Source: CAZSAA01 sp964604915
GTDB lineage: Bacteria; Patescibacteriota; Patescibacteriia; Patescibacteriales; UBA12465
DNA length: 18,264 nt
Direction: 5' to 3'
NCBI GenBank assembly: GCA_964604915.1
Contig: CAZSAA010000017.1
Coordinates: 1 to 18,264, forward strand
The translations under genes were made by a program, and so were the position numbers. Within the stretch, counting starts at the first letter, position 1, and every line of letters starts with the position of its first letter. Shown here piece after piece: positions 6,982-14,326 of this stretch. The notes under the pieces were generated by a model, which saw only the letters and a program-made list of their open reading frames with translations, made no database searches and was not told the DNA's origin.

Positions 6982-7009
6982 TTGCCACTATCCCTGCATA
7001 AAGTATAAT
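6982..7009 (+). promoter_or_regulatory. pilin promoter
   Basis: -35 TTGCCA (6982-6987), 16-base spacer, consensus -10 TATAAT (7004-7009). It begins just after the PEGA gene stop, so the pilin is uncoupled from the murA operon. Transcription would start near 7016, giving a leader of about 17 bases. Confidence 0.65.
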
Positions 7010-7032
7010 AGAGATATAGTAGATAACGTGCT

Positions 7033-7554
7033 ATGTTTTTATTTAATCGAAAAAAGATAAGGCAAGGCTTCACCCTGATTGAACTGCTGGTAGTAATAGC
7101 TATCATCGGTCTCTTATCAACTATTTCCATCATAGCGCTGAACCAGGCCAGATCGAAGGCTAGGGATTCGAGGCGATTAGCTGATATGCACCAATTAGTC
7201 AACGCTATGAACATGTACTATGACCAATACGACGGGTATCCGCCGCTAACCGATGCCGACATGACCGGACTAGACTTGAGCGCTGACAATGTATTCATAC
7301 CCGACCTAGCTAGCGCCGGTTTGATCTCATCGGACATGAAAGATCCATGGAATACCCCCTCCCCTTTCTATTATATGTACATGACTCCAGCCTACTCTAA
7401 TTTCAGTACCAGTTGGTGCAACGTGAGTGGCGGGCCTCAAGCCGCAGTTTGCATCCTCTTCGCTCTGGAAAATAATATGGATTTGAATGGCTTCGCTATC
7501 CCTTGTAGTACCCAATCAAATGGCATATACCGCCGCTGTCTACCGCTATATTGA
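7033..7554 (+). CDS. type IV pilin-like / GspG-type prepilin
   Basis: The N-terminus shows a class III signal: a short basic leader of 12 residues ending in Gly, then FTLIELLVVIAIIGLLSTI. Prepilin peptidase would cut after G12, leaving F as residue 1 and the conserved Glu as residue 5 of the mature protein. The hydrophobic helix anchors or polymerises the subunit. The C-terminal globular part has four Cys (in SWCNVS, AAVCIL, IPCSTQ and RRCLPL), possibly two disulphides. At 173 residues it is in the range of GspG-like pseudopilins and minor pilins. No assembly ATPase, platform protein or peptidase is in the window, so it is a satellite pilin gene. No Shine-Dalgarno is visible before the ATG. 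A major or minor role cannot be decided from sequence alone. Confidence 0.9.
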   Translation: MFLFNRKKIRQGFTLIELLVVIAIIGLLSTISIIALNQARSKARDSRRLADMHQLVNAMNMYYDQYDGYPPLTDADMTGLDLSADNVFIPDLASAGLISSDMKDPWNTPSPFYYMYMTPAYSNFSTSWCNVSGGPQAAVCILFALENNMDLNGFAIPCSTQSNGIYRRCLPLY

Positions 7555-7596
7555 CACCAAGACAGAGAGATGGGAGTAAAGAAAAAAGAGATATAG

Positions 7597-7622
7597 AAAA
7601 CCGCCCCTAAAGGCGGTTTTTT
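7597..7622. terminator. bidirectional terminator between pilin and galU
   Basis: AAAACCGCC (7597-7605) pairs with GGCGGTTTT (7612-7620) around a 6-base loop, with T-runs in both directions. It ends both the pilin transcript and the six-gene minus-strand operon. Confidence 0.9.
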
Positions 7623-7639
7623 AAATAGATAGATATAAG

Positions 7640-8518
7640 CTATAAATCCTTAGCTATCTGGGTAATTAATTTCTTCAACCGCTCACCCACCTCTTCATTC
7701 TTGAGGCCGATCTTGATGGTCGCTTTGATGAAATTAAATTTATTACCGGTATCAAGCCACTCCCCCTCCAGCTTACGGCCATACAAGGCTTTCCCTTGGC
7801 CCAAGAGGACGTCATAGGCATCGGCCAGGCGGATTTCTCCAGACTTACCGGAATTCATGGTCTTGAGGATCTGCATTATCTCAGGCGTAATGATATTTAT
7901 ACCCACCTGGACGAGATTGGATGGCGCCTCTTCGATTGGCGGCTTCTCGATAAACCGCTTTATCTCATAGACATCGTCGCCTAGATCCAAGCCATCAATA
8001 ACACCGAACTGACTCACTTCTTCCCTTTCGACTTCGGCCAGACCGATAACGGAATCGCCATATTTTTCATAGACGTCTATCACTTGCTTTACCGGAGAGA
8101 CTTTAGAATCATACAAGGTATCGCCAAACATCACTAACACGGCTTCGTCCTCGCGGATAAGGTGGGCGGCGCAATTGACCGCGTGCCCGTCGCCAAGTGG
8201 CAAAGGCTGGCGGACATAGGAAAACTTAGCCAAATTCTCGATTGCTTTTACTTTCTTGACCAGGTCCAGCTTATTCTTCTCCACTAGCGTCTTTTCCAAT
8301 TCGAAAGAATAATCGAAGTGATCTTCGATGGCGCGCTTACCCCGGCCAGTGACGAAGATTATCTCTTCAATCCCTGCCTCTACCGCCTGCTCGACCAGAT
8401 ATTGGATTACCGGCTTGTCTACCACTGTGAGCATCTCCTTGGGCTGAGCTTTAGTGGCTGGCAGGAAACGGGTGCCGAACCCCGCGACTGGCAAGATTGC
8501 TTTCTTGATCTTATTCAT
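7640..8518 (-). CDS. galU: UTP--glucose-1-phosphate uridylyltransferase
   Basis: GalU makes UDP-glucose from UTP and glucose-1-phosphate, supplying glycosyl donors for surface glycans. The 292-residue length is typical. The nucleotide-binding signature GFGTRFLPATKAQPKEM (residues 13-29) is intact. Later motifs are VRQPLPLGDGHAV, FGDTLYD (a GDD-like metal site in which the second Asp is replaced), FGVIDG and GEWLDTGNK. The family usually has a PLGLGHAV-type loop; the Asp here is a variation. It is the last gene of the minus-strand glycan operon, 10 bases after a glycosyltransferase, and is followed by a terminator. Its presence beside three glycosyltransferases supports a role in surface polysaccharide or glycoprotein synthesis. 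Confidence 0.95.
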   Translation of the reverse strand: MNKIKKAILPVAGFGTRFLPATKAQPKEMLTVVDKPVIQYLVEQAVEAGIEEIIFVTGRGKRAIEDHFDYSFELEKTLVEKNKLDLVKKVKAIENLAKFSYVRQPLPLGDGHAVNCAAHLIREDEAVLVMFGDTLYDSKVSPVKQVIDVYEKYGDSVIGLAEVEREEVSQFGVIDGLDLGDDVYEIKRFIEKPPIEEAPSNLVQVGINIITPEIMQILKTMNSGKSGEIRLADAYDVLLGQGKALYGRKLEGEWLDTGNKFNFIKATIKIGLKNEEVGERLKKLITQIAKDL

Positions 8519-8528
8519 ATGATTATAT

Positions 8529-9320
8529 TCACTCGGCTCCCTTCCATTTCCAAAAATACTTGAGCCAAGACTTTATATGTTCTCTAGCTATTTTATCACT
8601 TATCACCGCCCGATACCAAGGCTTCTGCGCGCTAGCACGGATATGATCATGGATGACGATGGCTTCCGGATAATATATCACTTTCTGTCCAGCTCGCTTG
8701 ATCCGGCGTCCTAGGTCGGTATCCTCGAAGTACATGAAATAGCGTTCATCAAAAAGGCGACCGTGCTCGAAGCCGACACCGCCCCGCCTTACCATAAAAC
8801 AAGCGCCAAGCACCCAATCGACTGCCATCGTCGAATCGTGCTCTTGATCCTTCATGAGATATTCATCAAGATAGGCCGAGAAAAATTTCCCTAGCGAGGT
8901 ACGGCGAGCGAAGGGCATGAGGAGTTTAGGAAAACGGAAACAAGAATACTGCAGGCTGCCATCGGGATTGATGAGCTTAGGTGCCACCAAGCCAGCCTCT
9001 GGATGTGATTCAAGATACTGGTACATTTTCTTGACAGCATCAGGAGAAAAAGATATGTCCGGATTGGAGACCAAAATATAGCGGCCAAGACAAGCACTTA
9101 TGCCCAGATTATTGCCGCCACCCATACCAAGATTGCGTCCGCTCTCAATCAGGTTGAAATTATACTTGTCCCGGAGTTCATGCAAATCATCACCCGAAGC
9201 GTTCTCTACCACGACAGTCTGGACCAGCAAGCCAGAAGTATCTAAACAACGGATAGATTCCAGACAATTAGCTAGCTTGCCCTTAGAGCGGTAATTGACG
9301 ATGATGATTGAGATATCCAT
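8529..9320 (-). CDS. family 2 glycosyltransferase (rhamnosyltransferase-like)
   Basis: A GT-A fold glycosyltransferase of about 263 residues. It opens DISIIIVNYRSKGKL, the usual first strand. Further motifs are VVVENASGDD, the nucleotide-binding NLGMGGGNNLGI, the acidic NPDIS (in the place of the DxD metal site), and the acceptor-site segment DERYFMYFEDTDLGRRI with the ED base region. This motif set resembles WbbL/RfbF-type rhamnosyltransferases, but the donor sugar cannot be read from sequence. No transmembrane helix is evident. The ATG at 9320 is chosen, one base after the stop of the upstream gene; an in-frame TTG at 9329 would overlap it. It is the fifth gene of the operon. Confidence 0.9.
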   Translation of the reverse strand: MDISIIIVNYRSKGKLANCLESIRCLDTSGLLVQTVVVENASGDDLHELRDKYNFNLIESGRNLGMGGGNNLGISACLGRYILVSNPDISFSPDAVKKMYQYLESHPEAGLVAPKLINPDGSLQYSCFRFPKLLMPFARRTSLGKFFSAYLDEYLMKDQEHDSTMAVDWVLGACFMVRRGGVGFEHGRLFDERYFMYFEDTDLGRRIKRAGQKVIYYPEAIVIHDHIRASAQKPWYRAVISDKIAREHIKSWLKYFWKWKGAE

Positions 9321-9321
9321 A

Positions 9322-10401
9322 TTAGGCAATCTTTCTTATTATCTTCCAATATATATCAAAAAGAGGGTTAACTATCTTGAGGAGGGGATTATCTATCTCC
9401 TGGAAGTCAAGACGGCCAACCAAGGAAGATAGGATAATCTTTTTTCTCCGGTTACCCGCGAGCACCCTAAGCTCCCGCCGCCGCTTGATGATATGCGACC
9501 AGCTCTTAGCGCGGAAAAAATAACCCACAGCGCGCATCAGCCCCTTCGTCCAGCCATTCTTGAGGGAAAAGATGACGACCCCTAGATCCATAGCGAGCAG
9601 CGGCAAGGCCAAAAGAAAAATAATATGGAGGGGATAGAAGGAAAGGAAGAAGATGTGCCGGTTACGTTCCATGTAGTATAGCATACCGACACTACGGGAA
9701 AACTCATATTTATGCCACAGTACCGACTTGGGGGCTAAGGCGACCCGGTATCCAGCTAATTTCACTTTGAGACTAAGCTCAACATCGTCATGGTACATAT
9801 AATACTGCTCGTCATAGCCGCCAATCCAAACGAACAATGCCTTCCCTATCATCAGCGAACAGCCGCTCGCATAGGAAATATCCGGATATTTTCCTGCTTC
9901 GGACAAATATCGGTCATATTCCGAAGCCGGATGCCCATTGCCGCGAGTGAAACCGAAACCCAGGAAATGGATGAGATTGCCCAGACTATTTATCCGCTCT
10001 TCCCCGACCATATCACCTCGATACAGGAACACCTTCGATTGAGCGATGCCGATAGAACGGTCCGATTCGAGACATATAACCAATTCTTCCAGCCAGGTCG
10101 GGCTAAAGACGGTATCCATATTGGCGAAAATCAAATATTCTGCGCCATCGGCAATTGCCGCGGCGGCCCCGGCATTGTTGGCCGCGCAGTAGTTACCGTC
10201 TTCCCGAGAGATGATTATCGCTTCCGGACAGATTCTAGCGATCGCCTGCCTCGACTCTTCGGTCGAAACATTATCGACTATATACAGCCTGAAAGAATCA
10301 GCCGAATATGACTGCAAGCGAAGAGACACGGCCGCCTCCTCCAAAAAGCGCTCAGCGTAATCCTTGAAATTAACCATGATTATCCCTATTTTTTTCGCCA
10401 T
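9322..10401 (-). CDS. family 2 glycosyltransferase with C-terminal membrane segment
   Basis: A 359-residue family 2 glycosyltransferase. N-terminal motifs are KIGIIMVNFKDY, YIVDNVSTEES, the acidic metal-site region FANMDTVFSP, and the acceptor-site block GGYDEQYYMYHDDVELSLK. After the catalytic domain comes a strongly hydrophobic stretch (around IIFLLALPLLAMDLGVVIF) and a basic C-terminal tail, so it is probably attached to the cytoplasmic face of the membrane. The ATG at 10401 was chosen; it overlaps the upstream gene by 16 bases, as expected for coupled translation. An upstream start at 10479 would add 26 residues unlike the family and lengthen the overlap to 94 bases. Donor and acceptor are unknown. 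Confidence 0.9.
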   Translation of the reverse strand: MAKKIGIIMVNFKDYAERFLEEAAVSLRLQSYSADSFRLYIVDNVSTEESRQAIARICPEAIIISREDGNYCAANNAGAAAAIADGAEYLIFANMDTVFSPTWLEELVICLESDRSIGIAQSKVFLYRGDMVGEERINSLGNLIHFLGFGFTRGNGHPASEYDRYLSEAGKYPDISYASGCSLMIGKALFVWIGGYDEQYYMYHDDVELSLKVKLAGYRVALAPKSVLWHKYEFSRSVGMLYYMERNRHIFFLSFYPLHIIFLLALPLLAMDLGVVIFSLKNGWTKGLMRAVGYFFRAKSWSHIIKRRRELRVLAGNRRKKIILSSLVGRLDFQEIDNPLLKIVNPLFDIYWKIIRKIA

Positions 10402-11246
10402 ATGATGATCAAGGGCAAGGTTATCCAGCTGATTCCCCAGGCTAGCCAAAGGATGGTTTTCGGGAAGAAACCGTGCCACTTGCCGAAATACTTGAGCATG
10501 GAATCGCGGAAATATCCTTGCTTCTGGCGCAATCCGACCTGGGAAAAACTAGCCCCCACGTAATCGAGCGCCTTAGCGCCTGGATAGTACCAAACCTCGC
10601 CGCCTAGCGTCCGTACCTGCTGGCAAAAATCCACCTCCTCAAACCAAATGAAATACCGCTCGTCAAGAAGCGGCAGCCGGCCGCGGCTGAGCTTACCAAA
10701 TTCGAACTTGTTGATGAAAAAGAAAGAGCCACGCACCGAATCGACGGACGCACTCCGGCGATAGTCGAAATCTGCGCAGAGATATACAGAAAGCAAACGA
10801 GGGAATAGTTTGCCGAGCTTGAGCGCCACAACTAGCTGATCAAAGAGGCGGGGAAAGCGTCGGACATGTGGCACTATTCTTCCCTTCTCGTCTACCAGCT
10901 TGCCCGAAGCGACCACTGCCTGTGGATTCTTGTCGAGCCAGGCGACCATCTTGGCGAGCGTATCGGGAAATACTTCCATATCAGGATTTAGTAGGAGGGC
11001 ATAGCGGCCGGAAGAGGCGACTAATCCCTGGTTGCAGGCTTTGGCGAATCCTAAATTCTGATTATTTGCTAAAAGATGGACGGACGGAAAATCACGCCTG
11101 ATCATCTCAGCCGAACCGTCACTTGACGCGTTATCGACTACGATAATCTCGAAAAAAACCTGGCCAACGGATGCAAAAAGAGCCTCCAGGTTAGCCCTCA
11201 GCTTGTCTTTGACATTCCACGATACGATGATGACGGATACGTCCAT
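10386..11246 (-). CDS. family 2 glycosyltransferase (WbbL-like)
   Basis: A glycosyltransferase of 286 residues with the family order: VSVIIVSWNVKDKLRANL, IIVVDNASSDGS, NNQNLGFAKACNQGL, LLLNPDMEVFPDTL (acidic metal-site region) and DERYFIWFEEVDFCQQVRTL. The motifs closely parallel those of the gene starting at 9320, suggesting paralogues from an old duplication. A hydrophobic C-terminal segment (ILWLAWGISWITLPLIIIW) followed by RKK may anchor it to the membrane. The ATG at 11246 lies two bases after the TGA of the DUF167 gene. It is the third gene of the operon. Sugar specificity is not readable from sequence. Confidence 0.92.
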   Translation of the reverse strand: MDVSVIIVSWNVKDKLRANLEALFASVGQVFFEIIVVDNASSDGSAEMIRRDFPSVHLLANNQNLGFAKACNQGLVASSGRYALLLNPDMEVFPDTLAKMVAWLDKNPQAVVASGKLVDEKGRIVPHVRRFPRLFDQLVVALKLGKLFPRLLSVYLCADFDYRRSASVDSVRGSFFFINKFEFGKLSRGRLPLLDERYFIWFEEVDFCQQVRTLGGEVWYYPGAKALDYVGASFSQVGLRQKQGYFRDSMLKYFGKWHGFFPKTILWLAWGISWITLPLIIIWRKK

Positions 11247-11248
11247 AC

Positions 11249-11524
11249 TCAAATAACTATTTTTATCACTTTATGCGGGCTAGACTGGCCCTTGATTATC
11301 ATGACGGCCTTTTTATCCGTCTGGAATTCTTCCGACAAGAGCCGGCACAGGGCATTATTAGCCTGCCCCTTTTCTGGCGCTTTGGCAATGGCGACCTTGA
11401 GCGTCCCATCAGTCATGAGACCAATGATCCGTTCAACCTTGGCGCCAGCCGTCACCCTTACCGACAAGATAATCTGCCTGTCTTTAGCTAGCTGTACTTT
11501 CAGATTGTCCAGATTATCCGCCAT
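11249..11524 (-). CDS. DUF167 / YggU family protein
   Basis: A 91-residue small protein of the DUF167 (YggU, UPF0235) family. Family marks are LSVRVTAGAKVERIIG, LKVAIAKAPEKGQANNAL and the final IIKGQSSPHKVIKI. The biochemical function of the family is not settled. The gene is 5 bases after the phosphodiester glycosidase gene and two bases before a glycosyltransferase, so it is co-transcribed with the glycan genes. Whether it takes part in glycan synthesis or is only carried along cannot be decided. Confidence 0.92.
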   Translation of the reverse strand: MADNLDNLKVQLAKDRQIILSVRVTAGAKVERIIGLMTDGTLKVAIAKAPEKGQANNALCRLLSEEFQTDKKAVMIIKGQSSPHKVIKIVI

Positions 11525-11529
11525 ACTAC

Positions 11530-12753
11530 CTAGCCTTCTGAAAAGATTATCGCATTAGGCACATTACGTCCAGGACCGGCCATATACTCCCCGTTATAGA
11601 TCAACCCGGTGGAATAGCCGCCATCGAGATTGAGAGCATAATCTACCTCGAGGCTCTTGATGGCGGTAGCGAGATCGTCGAGGGTAGCCGAGCGCAAGAC
11701 GAGCAGGATTATTTCCCCCTTGCTACCAGCTTGTCCCTGGCGATAGGCGATGGCGTTACGTAGGTATTTGCCGTCCCGCTGCCCCTTGTCTATTTCCCAA
11801 TCGATCAGGGCGTTCATACCCGCCTCTACCAGCCTAGGCTTGTTGCCGAGCGCTGCCTGGAGCTTCACGCCGTATTGGTTTTCGAATTCGGCCACACCCT
11901 TGAAGTCACGGGAATCCTTGAAGTAATAGAAATTGTTGGCAGTGTCAAAGGCCATGATGGGACCGGTTGTCCAGTACTTTAGCTGGTCCTCGTTAATGAG
12001 CGTGCCAAGGCGGGTATTATACACGGGGAAGAAATAATAGTTGGGAGCTTGGCAACTTGAATCGGTGCAGAAATAGGTGGCATTGATGCCGGCGAAGCCA
12101 TCATTGCTAAAGACGAAATCAGCCACGCTCTTGGCTTGGCAATTGATATCACAATCTGCCTCGTCAGCGGAATCAGTGATGATCCGCAACTTGGGGTTAT
12201 CCAGAGAAATAGTGATCATTTCTGCTGAGAAAGTTCCGCGCTCCGTCTCGATTTTCCGGCTCTCATACCGACTGTATTGGTCGATCGATTCAGACAGCCC
12301 CGGCTTATGGACCAAAGCCAAATCAGCTTGCGATATCCCGAGACTCAGCTCGCGCATGATCCGGAAAGCATCATCCGGCCGACCGAGGTAATATTTCTTG
12401 AGGTCAACCGGATTGATATACCAGGCTTCCCCGTTCTTTTCCACCTGCAACACTATACGCCCGGAAAGCGTCCCGGCTAATTCTGTATCGCCAGCTACTG
12501 GCAGGCCGGCTTGAGCAATCTTCTGAAAATCCAATTCAGAAATCCCGAGGCCTAGTTCGCGCATGACCGCGAAAGCGTCAGCGGGACGGCCAAGGTAATA
12601 CCGCTTCAAATCCAGCGGGTTGACATACCAGGCTTCCCCGTTTTTGGCTACATCCAGCAAGATGCGTCCGGACAAGCGCTCGGCCATCGTGGCCGCTTTG
12701 GCTAATGATGGGAGGAATATGATAAATATGGCGATAATCAAAGCTTTTTTCAT
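11530..12753 (-). CDS. exported phosphodiester glycosidase (NAGPA-like) with two N-terminal repeats
   Basis: A 407-residue secreted protein. MKKALIIAIFIIFLPSLAKA is a Sec-type signal peptide, probably cut after AKA near residue 20. Two repeats follow (about 27-80 and 96-149), each with SGRI, GEAWY, NP.DLK and YYLGRP, then DAF..MREL. The C-terminal region (about 170-407) matches the NAGPA/phosphodiester glycosidase family, seen from FAGINATYFC and ALNLDGGYSTGLIYNG near the end. Family members cleave GlcNAc-1-phosphodiester or related bonds, so an extracellular glycan or wall target is plausible. Cysteines in CDINC and CTDSSC may form disulphides. The ATG at 12753 was chosen because it starts the signal peptide; a start at 12813 would bury it behind 20 residues. 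It heads the minus-strand operon, with a clear promoter upstream. Confidence 0.88.
   Translation of the reverse strand: MKKALIIAIFIIFLPSLAKAATMAERLSGRILLDVAKNGEAWYVNPLDLKRYYLGRPADAFAVMRELGLGISELDFQKIAQAGLPVAGDTELAGTLSGRIVLQVEKNGEAWYINPVDLKKYYLGRPDDAFRIMRELSLGISQADLALVHKPGLSESIDQYSRYESRKIETERGTFSAEMITISLDNPKLRIITDSADEADCDINCQAKSVADFVFSNDGFAGINATYFCTDSSCQAPNYYFFPVYNTRLGTLINEDQLKYWTTGPIMAFDTANNFYYFKDSRDFKGVAEFENQYGVKLQAALGNKPRLVEAGMNALIDWEIDKGQRDGKYLRNAIAYRQGQAGSKGEIILLVLRSATLDDLATAIKSLEVDYALNLDGGYSTGLIYNGEYMAGPGRNVPNAIIFSEG
12307..12675 (-). repeat. two in-gene copies of a 54-residue module
   Basis: The coding segments 12675-12514 and 12468-12307 encode two copies of the same module of about 54 residues, spaced 69 residues apart. 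Shared features are SGRI, GEAWY, NP.DLK, YYLGRP, DAF and MREL. Blocks such as AGGCTTCCCCGTT recur in both copies at the DNA level, so the duplication is either fairly recent or strongly constrained. Confidence 0.85.
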
Positions 12754-12770
12754 ACATTTCAAGTATATAT

Positions 12771-12799
12771 ATTTTAGCCCGTATGGGGGTAAAAGACAA
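12771..12799 (-). promoter_or_regulatory. promoter of the minus-strand glycan operon
   Basis: On the minus strand, -35 TTGTCT (12799-12794), 17-base spacer, -10 TAAAAT (12776-12771). Transcription would start near 12764, leaving a leader of only about 10 bases before the ATG at 12753. Confidence 0.5.
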
Positions 12800-12835
12800 A
12801 TGAATTCCGGCAACAGAAAGGATAAATGGTCAATA

Positions 12836-12864
12836 TTTAAATAATATTCCAGATGCGATAGAAT
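12836..12864 (+). promoter_or_regulatory. promoter of the thymidylate gene cluster
   Basis: -35 TTTAAA (12836-12841), 17-base spacer, -10 TAGAAT (12859-12864). The -35 is far from consensus. Transcription would start near 12871, about 18 bases before the dCMP deaminase ATG. Confidence 0.45.
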
Positions 12865-12888
12865 ATAAGAGTAATTAAACCCTAATCT

Positions 12889-13380
12889 ATGGAAAACACA
12901 TCATACAAACGCCCCACCTGGGACGAGTATTTCCTCAAGGTCGTCGAAATGGTTGGTTCGCGCGGCACTTGCGATCGGGGACGAGCCGGCTGTGTCATCG
13001 CTCGCGACCGGCGCATCGTCGCGACCGGCTATGCCGGATCGCCTTGCGGCCTGCCCCATTGCGACGAGGTAGGGCATGAGATGCATACCGTTATCCATGC
13101 CGACGGCAGCCAGACCCAGCATTGCATCCGCACCGCCCACGCCGAACAAAACGCCATCTGCGAAGCGGCGCGCATGGGTATTGCCCTGGAAGGCGGCACC
13201 CTATATTGCAAGATGACTCCTTGCTACGTCTGTGCCAAGATGATTATTAACGCCGGCATCAAGCGTGTCGTCTGCGCCCTTGACTACCACGCCAGCCAGA
13301 GAAGCAAGGAAATCTTCGAAGAGGCCGGGATTGGACTCGATATCATCGACAAGGCAGTAGAGAAATATGATAATATGTAA
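12889..13380 (+). CDS. dCMP deaminase
   Basis: A zinc-dependent deaminase of 163 residues that converts dCMP to dUMP, the substrate of thymidylate synthase. The catalytic zinc site is complete: H84-A-E86 in TAHAEQNAI and P111-C112-Y-V-C115 in MTPCYVCAKMI. Extra Cys/His residues (CDRGRAGC, SPCGLPHCDE) match the second metal site and substrate loop seen in dCMP deaminases of the T4 type and ComEB, which supports dCMP over cytidine as substrate. The ATG at 12889 gives the normal N-terminus (RPTWDEYFLKVVEMV); no Shine-Dalgarno is visible. It is the first gene of the cluster, and thyA follows after 77 bases. Family assignment is firm; the exact substrate is inferred from the neighbours. Confidence 0.94.
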   Translation: MENTSYKRPTWDEYFLKVVEMVGSRGTCDRGRAGCVIARDRRIVATGYAGSPCGLPHCDEVGHEMHTVIHADGSQTQHCIRTAHAEQNAICEAARMGIALEGGTLYCKMTPCYVCAKMIINAGIKRVVCALDYHASQRSKEIFEEAGIGLDIIDKAVEKYDNM

Positions 13381-13385
13381 TACCT

Positions 13386-13429
13386 TTGACTTCCTCGGAT
13401 AATAGTGCTAATTTTAGAGGAAGCTTTTT
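13386..13429 (+). promoter_or_regulatory. overlapping promoter and hairpin before thyA
   Basis: Two readings overlap here. One is a promoter: TTGACT (13386-13391), a 17-base spacer and TAATTT (13409-13414). The other is a hairpin: CTTCCTC (13390-13396) pairs with GAGGAAG (13417-13423) around a 20-base loop, followed by CTTTTT, a possible weak terminator for the deaminase gene. Both may be real, with thyA restarted from its own promoter. Confidence 0.4.
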
Positions 13430-13457
13430 AACAATAACCATAAAAAAAAATAACCAT

Positions 13458-14273
13458 ATGAAACAGTATCTCGATCTGCTCAGGGACGTTACCGACAACG
13501 GCCTAGGCAAAGATGACCGGACCGGTACCGGGACGCGCAGCGTTTTCGGCCGTCAGGTGCGTTTCGACCTTAACGAGGGATTCCCCCTGCTCACTACGAA
13601 AAAAGTCCATTTGAAATCGATAATCTACGAACTTTTGTGGTTCCTTAAAGGAGATACCAATATCAAATATCTCAACGACAATGGCGTGACTATCTGGGAC
13701 GAATGGGCTGATGAGAATGGCGACCTAGGGCCGATATATGGCAAGCAATGGACGGCCTGGGAAGGCAAGGATGGCGAAAAAATAAACCAGATTGCTAATG
13801 CGATAAGCATGATCAAAAATAGCCCGGATTCCCGGCGCATAATTGTCAGCGGTTGGAACGTGGCAGACTTGCAAGAGCTGATCAAGGATAAGAAGAGTTC
13901 CCCGCCCCCGTGCCATACCCTCTTCCAATTCTACGTGGATTCTAAAGACCGGCTTTCCTGCCAGCTTTACCAACGTAGCGCCGATCTGTTCCTCGGCGTG
14001 CCCTTCAATATCGCCTCATACGCCCTGCTCACGATGATGGTAGCCCAGGTGACTGGCAAAAAACTGGGCGACTTCGTCCACACGTTCGGCGATCTGCATA
14101 TATACAATAACCATGTCGAGCAAGTGCAGACCCAGCTAGATCGCGAACCCCGCCTCCTGCCCAAGATGAAGATCAACCCAGAAGTAAAGGATATCTTCGG
14201 CTTCAAATTCGAAGATTTCGAACTGGAAGGCTATGATCCGCACCCTGGCATCAAGGCGCCGATCGCGATTTAA
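13458..14273 (+). CDS. thyA: thymidylate synthase ThyA
   Basis: ThyA converts dUMP to dTMP using methylene-tetrahydrofolate, leaving dihydrofolate. The 271 residues align well with the E. coli enzyme: MKQYLDLLRDVTDNG, DDRTGTGT, TIWDEWADENGDLGPIYGKQW, the catalytic Cys152 in PPPCHTLFQFYV, QLYQRSADLFLGVPFNIASYALL, and HIYNNHVEQ. The C-terminus GYDPHPGIKAPIAI is intact. An insertion of about six residues (around IKDKKSSPPP) precedes the catalytic Cys. The start at 13458 is preferred over one at 13386, which would add 24 unrelated residues. No Shine-Dalgarno is seen; the leader is A-rich. The dihydrofolate it makes is recycled by the reductase encoded next. Confidence 0.98.
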   Translation: MKQYLDLLRDVTDNGLGKDDRTGTGTRSVFGRQVRFDLNEGFPLLTTKKVHLKSIIYELLWFLKGDTNIKYLNDNGVTIWDEWADENGDLGPIYGKQWTAWEGKDGEKINQIANAISMIKNSPDSRRIIVSGWNVADLQELIKDKKSSPPPCHTLFQFYVDSKDRLSCQLYQRSADLFLGVPFNIASYALLTMMVAQVTGKKLGDFVHTFGDLHIYNNHVEQVQTQLDREPRLLPKMKINPEVKDIFGFKFEDFELEGYDPHPGIKAPIAI

Positions 14274-14281
14274 AATTCAAT

Positions 14282-14311
14282 AGGCCGTATTACTCACTTA
14301 CGGCCTTTTTT
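14282..14311 (+). terminator. intrinsic terminator or attenuator between thyA and the DHFR gene
   Basis: AGGCCGTA (14282-14289) pairs with TACGGCCT (14299-14306) around a 9-base loop, followed by a T-run (14306-14311). It is strong, sits 8 bases after thyA, and ends only 15 bases before the next ATG. No promoter was found between it and that gene, so downstream genes depend on read-through or on a promoter not recognised here. Confidence 0.75.
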
Positions 14312-14326
14312 CTAAACTGACAAGAT

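Noticed and set aside
9790..10311. Plus-strand open frame of 173 codons within the glycosyltransferase region
   Set aside because: It is antisense to conserved glycosyltransferase motifs, and no recognisable domain or start signal was seen.
12307..12675. Possible CRISPR or satellite repeat
   Set aside because: There are only two copies, both in frame within a gene and encoding a protein module.
12754..12813. Longer start for the phosphodiester glycosidase
   Set aside because: It would put 20 residues before a clear signal peptide and overlap the predicted promoter.
13386..13457. Longer start for thyA
   Set aside because: It adds 24 residues unrelated to ThyA and overlaps a promoter/hairpin region; MKQYLDLL is the known family start.
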